This document shows, piece after piece, positions 1 through 8,860 of a DNA stretch of 64,000 nt. Source of the DNA: Fibrobacterota bacterium. GTDB lineage: Bacteria > Fibrobacterota > Chitinivibrionia > Chitinivibrionales > Chitinispirillaceae. Where the stretch lies: positions 62,001 to 126,000 of the forward strand of contig JAEZKP010000084.1 in assembly GCA_023436145.1 (NCBI GenBank). Direction: 5' to 3'. Under the pieces are notes generated by a model. It did not search any database. It was not told where the DNA came from and saw nothing but the letters and a program-made list of their open reading frames with translations. How positions within the stretch are numbered: the first letter of the stretch is position 1; each line of letters opens with the position of its first letter. The position numbers and the translations under genes were made by a program.

Positions 1-41
1 AAAATGCCCAAGCTGTAGCCAATCATCATAAAGGGAATTCT

Positions 42-1478
42 ATGAACCTGAATACCAGTACTTATCAGAAGTTATTAACATCCATGGCATTTGGAATTGG
101 AAGAAGAGTGGGGATCTGGAAAGTTGCGCTTCCTGTGATAGAAAAGGTTGCTCAGAGAGTTTTGGTAAAACAGGTTTCCTCGCAGGGTATCGATTCTGTA
201 CGAGAGTATCAGGATCGATTCTTCATGAAGTTTAATGTTTTACGGGCGGCTCTCAAAGCTTACCAGAATGGGGCACCGGCGGTAAGAGAATGCATCCGTA
301 ATTTGTTTATCCGTCAACTGCTTGGTCCTGGTATTCAGCAGGTAAAAGACCAGTTCAAAGCTAAATACGGGATAAATCCTCCCGGATTTATGACCATCTC
401 TCCTGAGGGCTGCTGCAATCTTAAATGCCACAATTGTTATGCTGCCAGTATTCAAGGTAGTCTTCCCAGGTTGTCTAAAGATACCTTTGCCAGAATTCTC
501 GATGAGAAATACAATGTATGGGGGAGCTGGTTTAATGTGATTTCAGGTGGTGAACCATTCATGTGGAAAGATGGAAACACCGATCTTATCGAAATAGCAA
601 AGCAGCATCCGCATCAGTATTTCATGGTCTATACTAATGGGACACTAATCGATAAGCAGAAGGCTAAAAGATTAGCTGAAGTGGGTAACATTTCTCCGGC
701 TCTTTCGGTGGAGGGTTTTGAAAAGGAGACTGATGCCAGAAGGGGAAATGGGACCCACAAACAGATTCTACAGGCTTTTGAAAATTTACGGGAAGCTGGA
801 GTGCCATTTGGTATCTCAGTAACGGCTACAGCGCAGAATGCAGAGATACTGCTCAATGATGAGCTTATAGATTTTTATTTTGATAAACAGGGAGCCATTT
901 ACCAGTGGGTTTTCCAGTATATGCCTATTGGTAGAGGAGCAGACACCCACAATCAGATTCCCCCTGAAATCCGCAAAAAAATCTGGTATAAAGAACATGA
1001 ATGGGTATGCAAACGTCGTTTACTGATAGCGGATTTCTGGAATGGAGGGACGTTTGTTTCCGGTTGTATTGCAGGTGGGCGGCAGGATGGTTATCTATAT
1101 GTCGACTGGACCGGTAATGTATATCCTTGCGTATTTGTCCCTTACTGGAAGGACAATGTTCATGATCTCTACTCAAAGGGAAAAACACTCACCGATGCAC
1201 TTTTTTCCGATCTGTTTCAGGGATGGCGGGATTGGCAGCAAAACTATAGTAGTATCGATGTACCATTGGATAAACGGGGTAATCTCATCCGGCCCTGTCT
1301 TATGAGAGACCATCACGATTGTGCCAGGGATGTACTTCTGAATACTGGAGCCAAACCCGGTAACAGTAGCGCAGAGGTCTGTCTTTCCGATAAAAGCTAT
1401 AAAGATGCGCTTAAAGAATATGACCAGCAACTGGCAGATCAGCTGGATCCGATCTGGAAAGAAAAGTATAAAAAATGA
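42..1478 (+). CDS. Radical SAM protein with SPASM-like C-terminal cysteines
   Basis: The 478-residue protein has a radical SAM cluster motif CxxxCxxC at C125, C129 and C132, preceded by a long helical N-terminal region of about 110 residues. Downstream are paired cysteines at about 342 and 363, in a Gly-x-Val-Tyr-Pro-Cys context, and at about 419 and 427. These resemble the auxiliary Fe-S region of SPASM/twitch proteins. Such enzymes use S-adenosylmethionine and a 4Fe-4S cluster for radical chemistry on peptides, lipids or cofactors; the substrate cannot be told here. The ATG at 42 follows an AAAGGG stretch. It is followed by an inverted repeat, so it probably ends its own transcript. The family call is firm, the function open. 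Confidence 0.85.
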   Translation: MNLNTSTYQKLLTSMAFGIGRRVGIWKVALPVIEKVAQRVLVKQVSSQGIDSVREYQDRFFMKFNVLRAALKAYQNGAPAVRECIRNLFIRQLLGPGIQQVKDQFKAKYGINPPGFMTISPEGCCNLKCHNCYAASIQGSLPRLSKDTFARILDEKYNVWGSWFNVISGGEPFMWKDGNTDLIEIAKQHPHQYFMVYTNGTLIDKQKAKRLAEVGNISPALSVEGFEKETDARRGNGTHKQILQAFENLREAGVPFGISVTATAQNAEILLNDELIDFYFDKQGAIYQWVFQYMPIGRGADTHNQIPPEIRKKIWYKEHEWVCKRRLLIADFWNGGTFVSGCIAGGRQDGYLYVDWTGNVYPCVFVPYWKDNVHDLYSKGKTLTDALFSDLFQGWRDWQQNYSSIDVPLDKRGNLIRPCLMRDHHDCARDVLLNTGAKPGNSSAEVCLSDKSYKDALKEYDQQLADQLDPIWKEKYKK

Positions 1479-1486
1479 TATTGAAA

Positions 1487-1517
1487 ACAGAAGGGGGCAT
1501 ATTGGGGCCCCTTCTGT
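1487..1517. terminator. Inverted repeat between convergent genes, likely terminator
   Basis: A 10-bp perfect stem (ACAGAAGGGG at 1487-1496, CCCCTTCTGT at 1508-1517) with an 11-nt loop lies between the convergent radical SAM and HdeD-like genes. There is no strong T-run on either side, so its use as an intrinsic terminator is an inference from position. Confidence 0.45.
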
Positions 1518-1543
1518 AATGAATCTATACTATAGATTTTTTA

Positions 1544-2119
1544 TTAGTGTGCTGGAATCTCTTTTCCTGTTGGCTGGTAGCTTATCGAATAAGGTAGTGT
1601 TACCATGACAATACCCTGGATAAGAATTTCCACTCCCACCATAAGTCCGATAAACCAGATTGCAGAGATCGGCCATCCGGAAAGTACAATAAAGCCAAGT
1701 ATAAGAGAAACTATTCCTCCAAACATTACCCAACCCCATTGACTTCCCTGTTCGAGTGGCGCAGCTATTGCTCTGAAAAGTCCTGATGTTATTAGAAATA
1801 CCGCAATTAAAAAGGTTAATGAAAGTATGCCAACCACTGGTCGGGAGATAAGAAGTACCCCGATTACTAAAGAGAGAGTACCTCCAAAGATTTTCCACCA
1901 GAACCCTTTATCATGTCGGCTTCCCACCGCATGAACCGCATCCACAATACCCCTGACTGAAAGAACAAGACCTAAAAATACCACACTCACGTAAGTGGTA
2001 AAACCGGCAACTGCGATAGTCAATAAGCCAAGGATTATTAATCCAGCTCCCATCGCGATGCTCCAGGTCTTATATCTTTCCAGGATTTTTTTCTCGGTCA
2101 CATTTTCAACACTATTCAT
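1544..2119 (-). CDS. HdeD family (DUF308) membrane protein
   Basis: The 191-residue protein has six hydrophobic segments in three hairpin pairs, with Gly-rich turns of the form G-G-x-x-S-L-x-x-G repeated at about 80-95 and 135-145. This is the pattern of HdeD/DUF308 proteins of the inner membrane, known in Escherichia coli from acid resistance; the molecular role of the family is unclear. A paralogue of nearly the same length starts divergently 180 bp away at 2300, so the pair probably shares one regulatory region. Confidence 0.8.
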   Translation of the reverse strand: MNSVENVTEKKILERYKTWSIAMGAGLIILGLLTIAVAGFTTYVSVVFLGLVLSVRGIVDAVHAVGSRHDKGFWWKIFGGTLSLVIGVLLISRPVVGILSLTFLIAVFLITSGLFRAIAAPLEQGSQWGWVMFGGIVSLILGFIVLSGWPISAIWFIGLMVGVEILIQGIVMVTLPYSISYQPTGKEIPAH

Positions 2120-2299
2120 AACAAACTCCTGTTTGAAAATCCGCCTTACCTGGAATAAACGAGCATCTGTCCTTCGATTTGTCCAAATTGCAACATTAGT
2201 ATAAGTGCAATTGTATGAGACAGATACATATTAAATTTTAGCTCCCTGTTGCTTATAAGATTACGTGAATAAGGACCATTTTTTGCAGCATATTTGGGT

Positions 2300-2881
2300 A
2301 TGGAGAGGATTAATAAGTCAGATCAAAGTTTCACATCAAGCGTCTCTGGTAACATGGTTATTGGAATAAGTCAGGTTGTACTTGGAGTATTGGTGATTCT
2401 TTTTGCTGCATTTACCACCTGGTTGACTATTTGGGCACTGGGGCTTTGTTTAATCGTGTGGGGGGCAATTGATCTGGCTCAGTTTTTTCCGCTTAAAAAA
2501 ACTGACTCATCCTGGTGGCGATTTTCTCTGGGAGTTCTGGCTTCGGGCTGTGGAGCGTTGTTGTTGTTTTATCCTGGAATAGGTGTCGCAGCAATATCTT
2601 TGGTCTTGGCGATTCTTTTTATCATGAGTGGCCTTTATAAGATTTTCGGTGCACTAACGGATCGTCCTATGAACTGGGGATGGGTGGTATTGGGAGGGGG
2701 TTTGTCTATTATTTTAGGTTTTTTCATATTCAGTCAATGGCCGGTGTATAACTTTTTACTCCTGGGGGTGTTGGTGGGAATTGAGATATTGCTAAATGGG
2801 TGGACACTTATGGCAATAAACTTTGCTTCCCAAAGAGTCTTTCACCACCGGGGTGGTACTCCTTCAGTTGTTCAACGGTGA
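2300..2881 (+). CDS. HdeD family (DUF308) membrane protein, divergent paralogue
   Basis: The 193-residue protein has the same six-segment layout as the minus-strand neighbour, including the conserved block with W-G-W-V-x-x-G-G followed by S-x-I-L-G-F. A TTG two codons upstream (2294) would add two residues; the ATG at 2300 is chosen because neither has a convincing ribosome binding site and ATG is the stronger codon. Its last 10 bases overlap the end of the convergent HD-domain gene. A stress-related membrane role is only inferred from the family. Confidence 0.75.
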   Translation: MERINKSDQSFTSSVSGNMVIGISQVVLGVLVILFAAFTTWLTIWALGLCLIVWGAIDLAQFFPLKKTDSSWWRFSLGVLASGCGALLLFYPGIGVAAISLVLAILFIMSGLYKIFGALTDRPMNWGWVVLGGGLSIILGFFIFSQWPVYNFLLLGVLVGIEILLNGWTLMAINFASQRVFHHRGGTPSVVQR

Positions 2882-3696
2882 TCGTGCCTATTTGTAAAAA
2901 CTTCTGATTTGCAGGAAGCTTTATTTTCTAAATGAAGTTTTGCCAGTTCTACCGCATAGACTACTTCCGGTATAGAGGGTAGTTGGGCGCAGATCTGCTC
3001 GAAATGTCCTCTTTCCTTTATCAGTTGAAAACTCCGGGTGAAGTTAAGGTCGTAAACCCAACCTATCTGAATCAGTTTAAAATCGTTGAGGCATTTTATC
3101 TTTGAGAAATCCACTATCGAGCCGTTTGTAACTGCGGAGCAGATCTCTGTGGAGACAGTGGGAAGATCGGGAAGTCCGGTTTCAATAATCTCTTTTCTAA
3201 CCTGATGAGGGTTAGTATAGTGTGAGGCTACAATAGAATAAATGTCCAGTTTGTCAGCATCACGGATGAGCCTGCAGAGTAGATCCTGTTCTTTGGGAAG
3301 GTTATCCGGAATAGCTTTAGCACTGTGATAAAGAATTGCTGTTTTAATCTTTTCCGATACTTCCTGTGGTAGGTCATCAAAAAGGTGATTGTCATCAATA
3401 ATTTTCAATCCAAGATGGGCGTGATTTACTGATTTACGGTCCTGGAAGGTACAGTGGTCTTTATACTGCTTAAAACGCCCCACATCGTGAAACAGAGCGA
3501 CAATTCTGGCTGAGATAAGAAGAGGGTTTTGCAGAGAGATACTTTTGCAGAGCTGATCCATGTCGCTGCACACCCGTTTGGTATGCTCTTGTTTTAATAG
3601 TACTGCTTCACGGAGTTCTGCCGGTCCGCAGGTAAAGCTTTGGGCGTAATTATCAAACCAGCTGGCAAGTTTTTGTATAGTTTGGGTGTAGTCCAT
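2872..3696 (-). CDS. HD domain-containing metal-dependent phosphohydrolase
   Basis: The 274-residue protein contains an HD domain: His38 in Q-E-H-T, the His70-Asp71 pair in L-F-H-D-V-G-R-F, a His in N-H-A-H at about 105-107, and a later Asp in I-R-D-A-D-K-L-D. HD proteins hydrolyse phosphoester bonds in nucleotides; the conserved V-x-H-D-V-G pattern fits a small-molecule phosphohydrolase rather than a cyclic-di-GMP HD-GYP enzyme, since no GYP motif is visible. It is convergent with the HdeD-like gene. The exact substrate is unknown. Confidence 0.8.
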   Translation of the reverse strand: MDYTQTIQKLASWFDNYAQSFTCGPAELREAVLLKQEHTKRVCSDMDQLCKSISLQNPLLISARIVALFHDVGRFKQYKDHCTFQDRKSVNHAHLGLKIIDDNHLFDDLPQEVSEKIKTAILYHSAKAIPDNLPKEQDLLCRLIRDADKLDIYSIVASHYTNPHQVRKEIIETGLPDLPTVSTEICSAVTNGSIVDFSKIKCLNDFKLIQIGWVYDLNFTRSFQLIKERGHFEQICAQLPSIPEVVYAVELAKLHLENKASCKSEVFTNRHDHR

Positions 3697-4012
3697 AGGA
3701 TAAAAGAAAATAGGTTATGTGAGAAGGGGGGAAATCAAAAAAGTATTGTAACATTCAATCTTTAAAACGAATGGCTCTCTATCCTGAGGAAACATCACTG
3801 TATAACACTTATTATATACTTATTATGAAGAAAATAAATGTATAAGTAAAGGAAGATAAAACCAGAAAATTATGTAGGATCGTGACAGAAAATTCGCAAT
3901 TTATTTTGTAGTGAGCCTATGCAAATTATATAAACAACAAAGAAAATGTGGAAGGCTTAGAGCAAAAATTGAAAAGTGTGAAAAAGACTGTAAATCAATC
4001 TGAAAGCAGAAA
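3697..4012. other. AT-rich intergenic region between divergent genes
   Basis: This 316-base region separates the HD gene (minus) from the glycerate kinase (plus). It holds two copies of ACTTATTAT near 3807 and 3820 and one candidate sigma-70 promoter reading toward the kinase, listed separately. I see no ORF or tRNA in it. Confidence 0.5.
3906..3934 (+). promoter_or_regulatory. Candidate sigma-70 promoter for glycerate kinase gene
   Basis: TTGTAG at 3906-3911 and TATAAA at 3929-3934 are separated by 17 bases. The -10 matches consensus at 5 of 6 positions and the -35 at 3 of 6. It lies about 80 bp upstream of the start codon. Confidence 0.35.
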
Positions 4013-5350
4013 ATGGATACAGTAAATGCGCAGAAGATCTTTTCTGCAGCTCTCAATGCGGTAAATCCTTATAATGCTGTGATCAACAGTGTAAAAATCG
4101 ATGGATCGACACTTCTGGTGGGTGACGAAAAATCGCCATCTGCCTTATATGATTTTAATCAATTTAAGCAGATTACCGTAGTTGGTTGTGGTAAAGCAGT
4201 ATGGCCGATGTGTCTGGCGGTGGAAACGATTGCAGGTGAAAGAGTTGGTAGAGGACTGGCAGTAACAAAATATGGGCATGTTTCTAATCCTAATCCATCT
4301 ATAATTGAGATTAGGGAAGCCAGTCATCCTTTTCCGGACCAGTCGGGTTTCGATGCCACAGTTGAAACTATAAAGATTTTAGAATCATCGGGAGCAGATG
4401 AACTGGTAATTGCACTAATTTCAGGGGGCGGATCGAGTCTGTGGGCTTTGCCAGTTGCACCGGTAACTCTGGAAGAGCTCCGGGAAACATCTATAGCACT
4501 TATTAGATGCGGTGCTGAGATTAAGGAGATAAATTGTATTAGAAAGCATCTTTCAGTAATTGCAGGCGGATTTGGAGCACTCAGGGCTTTTCCTGCAGAA
4601 GTAATTGTGCTGGTTATATCAGATGTCATTGGAGATTCTCTTGACACCATAGGTTCTGGGCCTTTTTTTCCCGATGAAACCACATTTGAAGATGCTGTGA
4701 AAATTCTTGAAAAATACGATTTGTTTGATAGGATTCCAGCGGCTGTGAAAATTTATCTGAATCAGGGATATCGGGGTGTACATCCGGAGACTCCCAAAAA
4801 GGATTCCATATACTTTAAAAAAGTGTTTCATCAGATAATCGCATCTAACAGGAGTGCACTGAAAGCTGCTAAGCGATGTGCAGAAGGTTTAGGATTTAAA
4901 ACAGTGATGATTAATGAACCGACTTGTGGAGAGGCAAAGAGTGCAGCCCATATATTTTGTGATAGAGTGAAGAAGCTTTACAACAGTATAAATTCAGGAA
5001 AATTATGTGTTGTTGCCGGAGGAGAGACCACTGTTACTCTGGGAGATGCACCAGGTATGGGAGGAAGAAATCAGGAATTTGCACTTGCAGCTTCACTGGA
5101 GATAAGTGGAATGAAGGGGATAACTGTACTCAGTTGTGGTACGGATGGGACTGACGGGCCAACTGATGCCAATGGGGCAATCGTGGATGGGAATACTGCC
5201 GGTTTATGTGCCAGAGAAGGATTTGATTTGAAGGGGGCATTAGAAAGACATGATAGTTATACCTTATTCAGCAGAAGTGGAAATCTGATAAAAACAGGAC
5301 CTACCTATACCAATGTTATGGACATACAGATAGCAATCATCGAGAAATAG
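4013..5350 (+). CDS. Glycerate 2-kinase, GCK/MOFRL family (TtuD/GckA type)
   Basis: This 445-residue enzyme is predicted to phosphorylate D-glycerate to 2-phosphoglycerate in the cytoplasm with ATP. The N-terminal DUF4147 domain shows the Gly-Cys-Gly-Lys motif with Lys61 and the glycine-rich S-G-G-G-S-S loop at about 137-142. The C-terminal MOFRL domain contains G-x-x-x-V-T-L-G-x-x-x-G-x-G-G-R-N-Q-E and the D-G-T-D-G-P-T-D-A signature. Length matches the family. It is a single gene with its own probable promoter; the 3' end overlaps the small membrane ORF on the opposite strand by 14 bases. Some relatives act on hydroxypyruvate or tartronate pathways, so the physiological route is not fixed. 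Confidence 0.9.
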   Translation: MDTVNAQKIFSAALNAVNPYNAVINSVKIDGSTLLVGDEKSPSALYDFNQFKQITVVGCGKAVWPMCLAVETIAGERVGRGLAVTKYGHVSNPNPSIIEIREASHPFPDQSGFDATVETIKILESSGADELVIALISGGGSSLWALPVAPVTLEELRETSIALIRCGAEIKEINCIRKHLSVIAGGFGALRAFPAEVIVLVISDVIGDSLDTIGSGPFFPDETTFEDAVKILEKYDLFDRIPAAVKIYLNQGYRGVHPETPKKDSIYFKKVFHQIIASNRSALKAAKRCAEGLGFKTVMINEPTCGEAKSAAHIFCDRVKKLYNSINSGKLCVVAGGETTVTLGDAPGMGGRNQEFALAASLEISGMKGITVLSCGTDGTDGPTDANGAIVDGNTAGLCAREGFDLKGALERHDSYTLFSRSGNLIKTGPTYTNVMDIQIAIIEK

Positions 5351-5510
5351 AATGATCTTTACTGGTTTCATCCAGGGATGGTAAAGGGTCCGGTATTTCA
5401 TCTGTGGCATCTCTGAAGATCCTGACAAAGCAAAATATATTAAGCCAAATGATTGCTCCCCAGGTCAATATCATTAAAAACCACCCGGGCAAAGTAAGAG
5501 ATTCATGCAT
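5337..5510 (-). CDS. Small single-pass membrane protein coupled to NSS symporter
   Basis: This 57-residue ORF begins with an ATG inside the last codons of the symporter gene, overlapping it by 8 bases, and ends with TGA at 5337-5339. The predicted product has a short polar N-terminus, one strongly hydrophobic helix at about 9-30 (F-L-M-I-L-T-W-G-A-I-I-W-L) and an acidic, proline-containing cytoplasmic-like tail. Small one-helix partner proteins encoded directly after NSS-family symporters are known (MetS-type subunits); the sequence here is longer, so partnership is inferred from overlap and topology. Translational coupling is very likely from the overlap. I rate it as a real gene that a length cutoff would miss. 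Confidence 0.65.
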   Translation of the reverse strand: MHESLTLPGWFLMILTWGAIIWLNIFCFVRIFRDATDEIPDPLPSLDETSKDHSISR

Positions 5511-7101
5511 AAGTCATTCTCTTTTCTTCTGGTTGTTCGGATACTGGTTTGTTTTTTCCGTGATTTTTCCATACCAGGTAGATGATAATATTAGTGGCAA
5601 TTAGCATTGATAAGAGAAAAATACGGAAAGTGGTGATAAAAGTGATTTTGGATAATGTGAAACTCAGAAAAGTTACCTTTTCCAACGGATCGATTCCCTT
5701 GAGCGTTATAAATCCCCATCCATCTACTACCAGCCAGGCAGTCATTATTGTTATAAGATAGATTGGGGTTACATATTTGATGATGTATTTGAAGAACACG
5801 GGAATTTTTATATGGGCACCCTTATTAAGCTCTTCCCATCCTTTATCTATTCCCAAAACCCATGCAAACAGCATTGCTTCAATGGTACCAAAAAGAACAA
5901 GAGCAAAAGTGCTTCCCCAGAAATCAAGTTCATCGACTGCACCTGCTGAGAGTCCAAAGATTGATATCAGGCACATTACAAAACAGAATGCAGCGGTTGC
6001 CAGTACAGAAGTTTTATGTTTCCATGAGAGCTCATCTTCAAGAAAGCTGATTGCGGGTTGAATTATCGAAATTGAAGAGGTGATGCCTGCAAAGAACAGG
6101 AGAAGAAACCATGTGAACTGCAGAAGTGAAGCAAGCGGCATTTTTGCAAAAACCATCGGCATGGTGTTGAAACCCAATCCGAAGGTTCCCATTTTTGCAA
6201 TCTGTTCGATATTTGCTGCACCAAAAAGTACTATCGCCATGGGTATAACTATGGTGCCACCAATAATTACTTCTGCAAAACTGTTTGCGGCGCAAGATGA
6301 GAGTGAGGAGAGTGCTATATCCTGATTACTGCGGATATAAGATGCATAGGTTAATATTGTTCCAATACCTACACTCAGGGTGAAAAAGATCTGTCCTGAT
6401 GCTTCCAGCCATACTCTTGGTTTTAACAGAGAGCTGAAATCTGGATTCCACATGAAAGCCATGCCCCGTCCAATGCCGGGAACTGTCAGAACACGGATCA
6501 ACAGCACTACTCCCAGTATGAATATCAGAGGTAAGGCAATTTTGTTGATTTTTTCGATACCCCGGCGAACACCAAAACCTATTGCCGAAAAATTGACGAT
6601 AAAAGTGATAAAGAAGAAAAAGAGTGCTGAAGGAATTTGGCTAAAAATAGTGGTTTTAAGGGTGATGTAATCACTGAAAAAGTTGGTGAGAGTGTTCTGT
6701 TTCACTGCATTAATCAACTCACCGTTAAATGCATACCAAGCAAATCCCAGAAGCCATGATTCGATGTAGACATAATAGAAGAAGATAAACAGGGGGCCGA
6801 CAATACCTATTGAGCCCAGATATTTTGCCCATTTTTTCCTGATAACCACATTAAAAATACCAGGAGCGCTTCCATGGGAGTATTTACCACCATAGCGCCC
6901 CATAGTCCATTCAACCCAGGCCATGGGTATTCCTAAAAGCAGGAAAGCAACGAGGTAGGGGATAATGAAGGCACCTCCTCCGAAGGAGGCTGCTTTAACC
7001 GGGAAGCGCAGGAAGTTGCCCAGTCCTATGGCAGAGCCGGCGACCGCCAATATGACTCCAAGTTTGGAGCTGAAGAGTTCTCTTTTTTTAGGTGAGTGCA
7101 A
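5503..7101 (-). CDS. Sodium-dependent transporter, NSS/SNF family
   Basis: The 532-residue protein is a 12-helix neurotransmitter:sodium symporter, importing an amino acid or similar small solute with Na+. The diagnostic first helix reads A-V-A-G-S-A-I-G-L-G-N-F-L-R-F-P at about 18-34, including the unwound Gly-Leu-Gly that binds substrate and sodium. The start is a TTG at 7101 with AGGA about 10 bases upstream. It overlaps a downstream 57-residue membrane ORF. The substrate cannot be deduced; bacterial members carry tryptophan, tyrosine, leucine, methionine or alanine. Confidence 0.9.
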   Translation of the reverse strand: MHSPKKRELFSSKLGVILAVAGSAIGLGNFLRFPVKAASFGGGAFIIPYLVAFLLLGIPMAWVEWTMGRYGGKYSHGSAPGIFNVVIRKKWAKYLGSIGIVGPLFIFFYYVYIESWLLGFAWYAFNGELINAVKQNTLTNFFSDYITLKTTIFSQIPSALFFFFITFIVNFSAIGFGVRRGIEKINKIALPLIFILGVVLLIRVLTVPGIGRGMAFMWNPDFSSLLKPRVWLEASGQIFFTLSVGIGTILTYASYIRSNQDIALSSLSSCAANSFAEVIIGGTIVIPMAIVLFGAANIEQIAKMGTFGLGFNTMPMVFAKMPLASLLQFTWFLLLFFAGITSSISIIQPAISFLEDELSWKHKTSVLATAAFCFVMCLISIFGLSAGAVDELDFWGSTFALVLFGTIEAMLFAWVLGIDKGWEELNKGAHIKIPVFFKYIIKYVTPIYLITIMTAWLVVDGWGFITLKGIDPLEKVTFLSFTLSKITFITTFRIFLLSMLIATNIIIYLVWKNHGKNKPVSEQPEEKRMTYA

Positions 7102-7154
7102 GGTTTGGAAATCCTTTCTTCTATAACCCTGGAGTCAGATATAAGAAAGTTTTA

Positions 7155-7178
7155 AAATTTTATCTCCGGATAAAATTT
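7155..7178. repeat. 10-bp perfect inverted repeat upstream of Hsp20 gene
   Basis: AAATTTTATC at 7155-7164 and GATAAAATTT at 7169-7178 form a perfect dyad with a 4-base loop in the divergent region between the symporter and Hsp20 genes. It could be an operator or an AT-rich hairpin. It does not match the CIRCE element. Confidence 0.4.
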
Positions 7179-7306
7179 GAAAATACACAATAAAAATGTT
7201 TTTTTGCCTCTCTTTTAGCCACCATTTATTGGCAATTTAATTAAAATGAATGTGGGAACAGATATTGCAGCATAATGAACAATATTTATTAATAAGGAGG
7301 TTTTCT

Positions 7307-7753
7307 ATGCATTTGCCACTATTACATCGACATAAAAACAGCAACCAGATAGCTAACAAAGAGAACACATGGCTCCAGGCCTGGTCAAAGGCGATAGACT
7401 TGTTCGATAACCCCATAAGCCGTAGTCTCCTAAATAATGGGTATCCCCCCATTACTGTGACTGAAGATGCCAGGGATGTAGTTGTAACAGCAGAAGTTCC
7501 TGGTATGTGCAGCAAGGATATTAATTTAAGCTATCAGGATGGAATTCTGTCCATTTCTGGTGAGAAGAAAGAGGAAAAAGTGGAAGGAGAAGTATATCGG
7601 GAAACCACTTATGGTTATTTTTCAAGAGAAATTCCTCTGGGAAAAAACCTGAAATGGGAAATGGCGAAGGCACAATGCCAGAATGGCCTCTTATCTGTAA
7701 AAATTCCCAAGAAAGAGGGCATGGTATCTAAAGTAAAAGTTGCAATTGAATAA
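7307..7753 (+). CDS. Small heat-shock protein, Hsp20/alpha-crystallin family
   Basis: The 148-residue chaperone should bind unfolding proteins as an ATP-independent holdase oligomer. The alpha-crystallin domain spans about 45-148, with the conserved core V-T-A-E-V-P-G, the block I-S-G-E-K-K-E-E and the family signature N-G-L-L-S-V-K-I-P-K near the C-terminus. The ATG at 7307 is chosen because AAGGAGG lies six bases upstream at 7294-7300; an upstream in-frame start at 7250 has no such site. An inverted repeat upstream and a long one downstream flank it. Heat regulation is likely but no known heat-shock element is visible. Confidence 0.9.
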   Translation: MHLPLLHRHKNSNQIANKENTWLQAWSKAIDLFDNPISRSLLNNGYPPITVTEDARDVVVTAEVPGMCSKDINLSYQDGILSISGEKKEEKVEGEVYRETTYGYFSREIPLGKNLKWEMAKAQCQNGLLSVKIPKKEGMVSKVKVAIE

Positions 7754-7769
7754 AACGTTCTTATGTAAT

Positions 7770-7822
7770 TTTACCCCGGAGATGTTTATTCAATGACTTT
7801 TGTAAAAACATCTCTGGGTAAA
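7770..7822 (+). terminator. Long inverted repeat after Hsp20 gene
   Basis: TTTACCC...GAGATGTTT at 7770-7787 pairs with AAACATCTC...GGGTAAA at 7806-7822, giving a 16-bp stem with one internal mismatch region and a loop of about 18 bases. It lies between hsp20 and the convergent M48 protease gene. No T-run follows, so it may be a terminator, an mRNA-stabilising hairpin or both. Confidence 0.45.
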
Positions 7823-7890
7823 GTATTGAGTGAAACAGGTAGAAAAAATCCCGCTGCGGTAATTTTCCAGACTTATTATATGACCCAGTC

Positions 7891-8694
7891 TCACCTTTGA
7901 GACTCAGGATTTTTATAATACTTCATGGCTTCTGGCAGCTGTTTCTTTATCTCCTTGATTCGATTCTCTTCGGCAGGGTGGGTGCTTAGAAACTCTGGAG
8001 GTTTCTGTCCTTTTTCCATTTCCATCATTCGTTCCAGAAAACCTATGGCCTGGTTAGGATCATAACCAGCCATGGCCATAAAGGTAAGCCCCAGTTGATC
8101 AGCTTCACTTTCTTGAATTCTGCTATAGGGAAGGAGTATCCCTACCTGAGCACCAAGACCATATGCGACTAAAGCAAGCTCGCGGGTTTTCTGAGGTTGT
8201 TTTTGTAAAGCTTCTGTGAGAGCCATTCCACCTAGTTCTGCCAGTAATAGTTGGCTTAGTCTTTCATTCGCATGGTTGGCCACCGAATGGGCTGCTTCGT
8301 GTCCAATCACAAATGCCAACCCTGCAGCATTGGCAGTTACTGGTAATATAGGGCTCATAATCGCCACTTTACCTCCGGGCATGGCAAATGCATTTACGGC
8401 AGTGTCTTTTATTAAGTTAAATTCCCAACGGTATCGCTGCAGCTTTTTGGGGTTATCTTTATAATATTGCTGAACAGCATTTTTAATGTTTTCACCAACG
8501 GTTTTCACCAGTTCTGCATCATCGGTACCGGTGATTACTTCATGTGTATTAAGATATTCCTGATACTGTTCGAAGCTGAGCTTGAAAAGTTCCTCTTCGG
8601 ATACCAGATTTAATTGTCTTCGGCCGGTTTCAGGGGTAGGTTGGCACATGGATAAGGCAATCATAAAGGAAAAAAGAATGTTTAATTTTTTCAT
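7891..8694 (-). CDS. M48 family zinc metalloprotease, probable exported lipoprotein
   Basis: The 267-residue protease carries the zinc motif HEAAH at 132-136 and a downstream E-x-x-x-D (E195 to D199) that supplies the third ligand. It resembles the periplasmic LoiP/YcaL-type peptidases that degrade misfolded outer-membrane proteins. The N-terminus is a signal peptide ending in L-S-M-C at 14-17; Met before the Cys is an unusual lipobox, so lipidation is uncertain. The ATG at 8694 is chosen over an upstream in-frame start at 8733 because GGGAG lies just upstream of it and the signal peptide then starts directly with M-K-K. Confidence 0.88.
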   Translation of the reverse strand: MKKLNILFSFMIALSMCQPTPETGRRQLNLVSEEELFKLSFEQYQEYLNTHEVITGTDDAELVKTVGENIKNAVQQYYKDNPKKLQRYRWEFNLIKDTAVNAFAMPGGKVAIMSPILPVTANAAGLAFVIGHEAAHSVANHANERLSQLLLAELGGMALTEALQKQPQKTRELALVAYGLGAQVGILLPYSRIQESEADQLGLTFMAMAGYDPNQAIGFLERMMEMEKGQKPPEFLSTHPAEENRIKEIKKQLPEAMKYYKNPESQR

Positions 8695-8860
8695 ACTCTC
8701 CCTCGTTTCCAATAATATTAAAAGAAGCCACAATCTGTATGCCAGAAAGCGGGAGTATAAAAAAAGAGATTACGAATTTGGGCTGATTAATAAACACCAG
8801 TGAGGTTTTCAAATAGAAATGGCGCTATGGATTTTACAGGCTCAGAGGGATGTGGAGTGG

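Noticed and set aside
5404..5604. 66-codon plus-strand ORF opposite the symporter end
   Set aside because: It is antisense to the symporter and to the small membrane ORF, and has no ribosome binding site.
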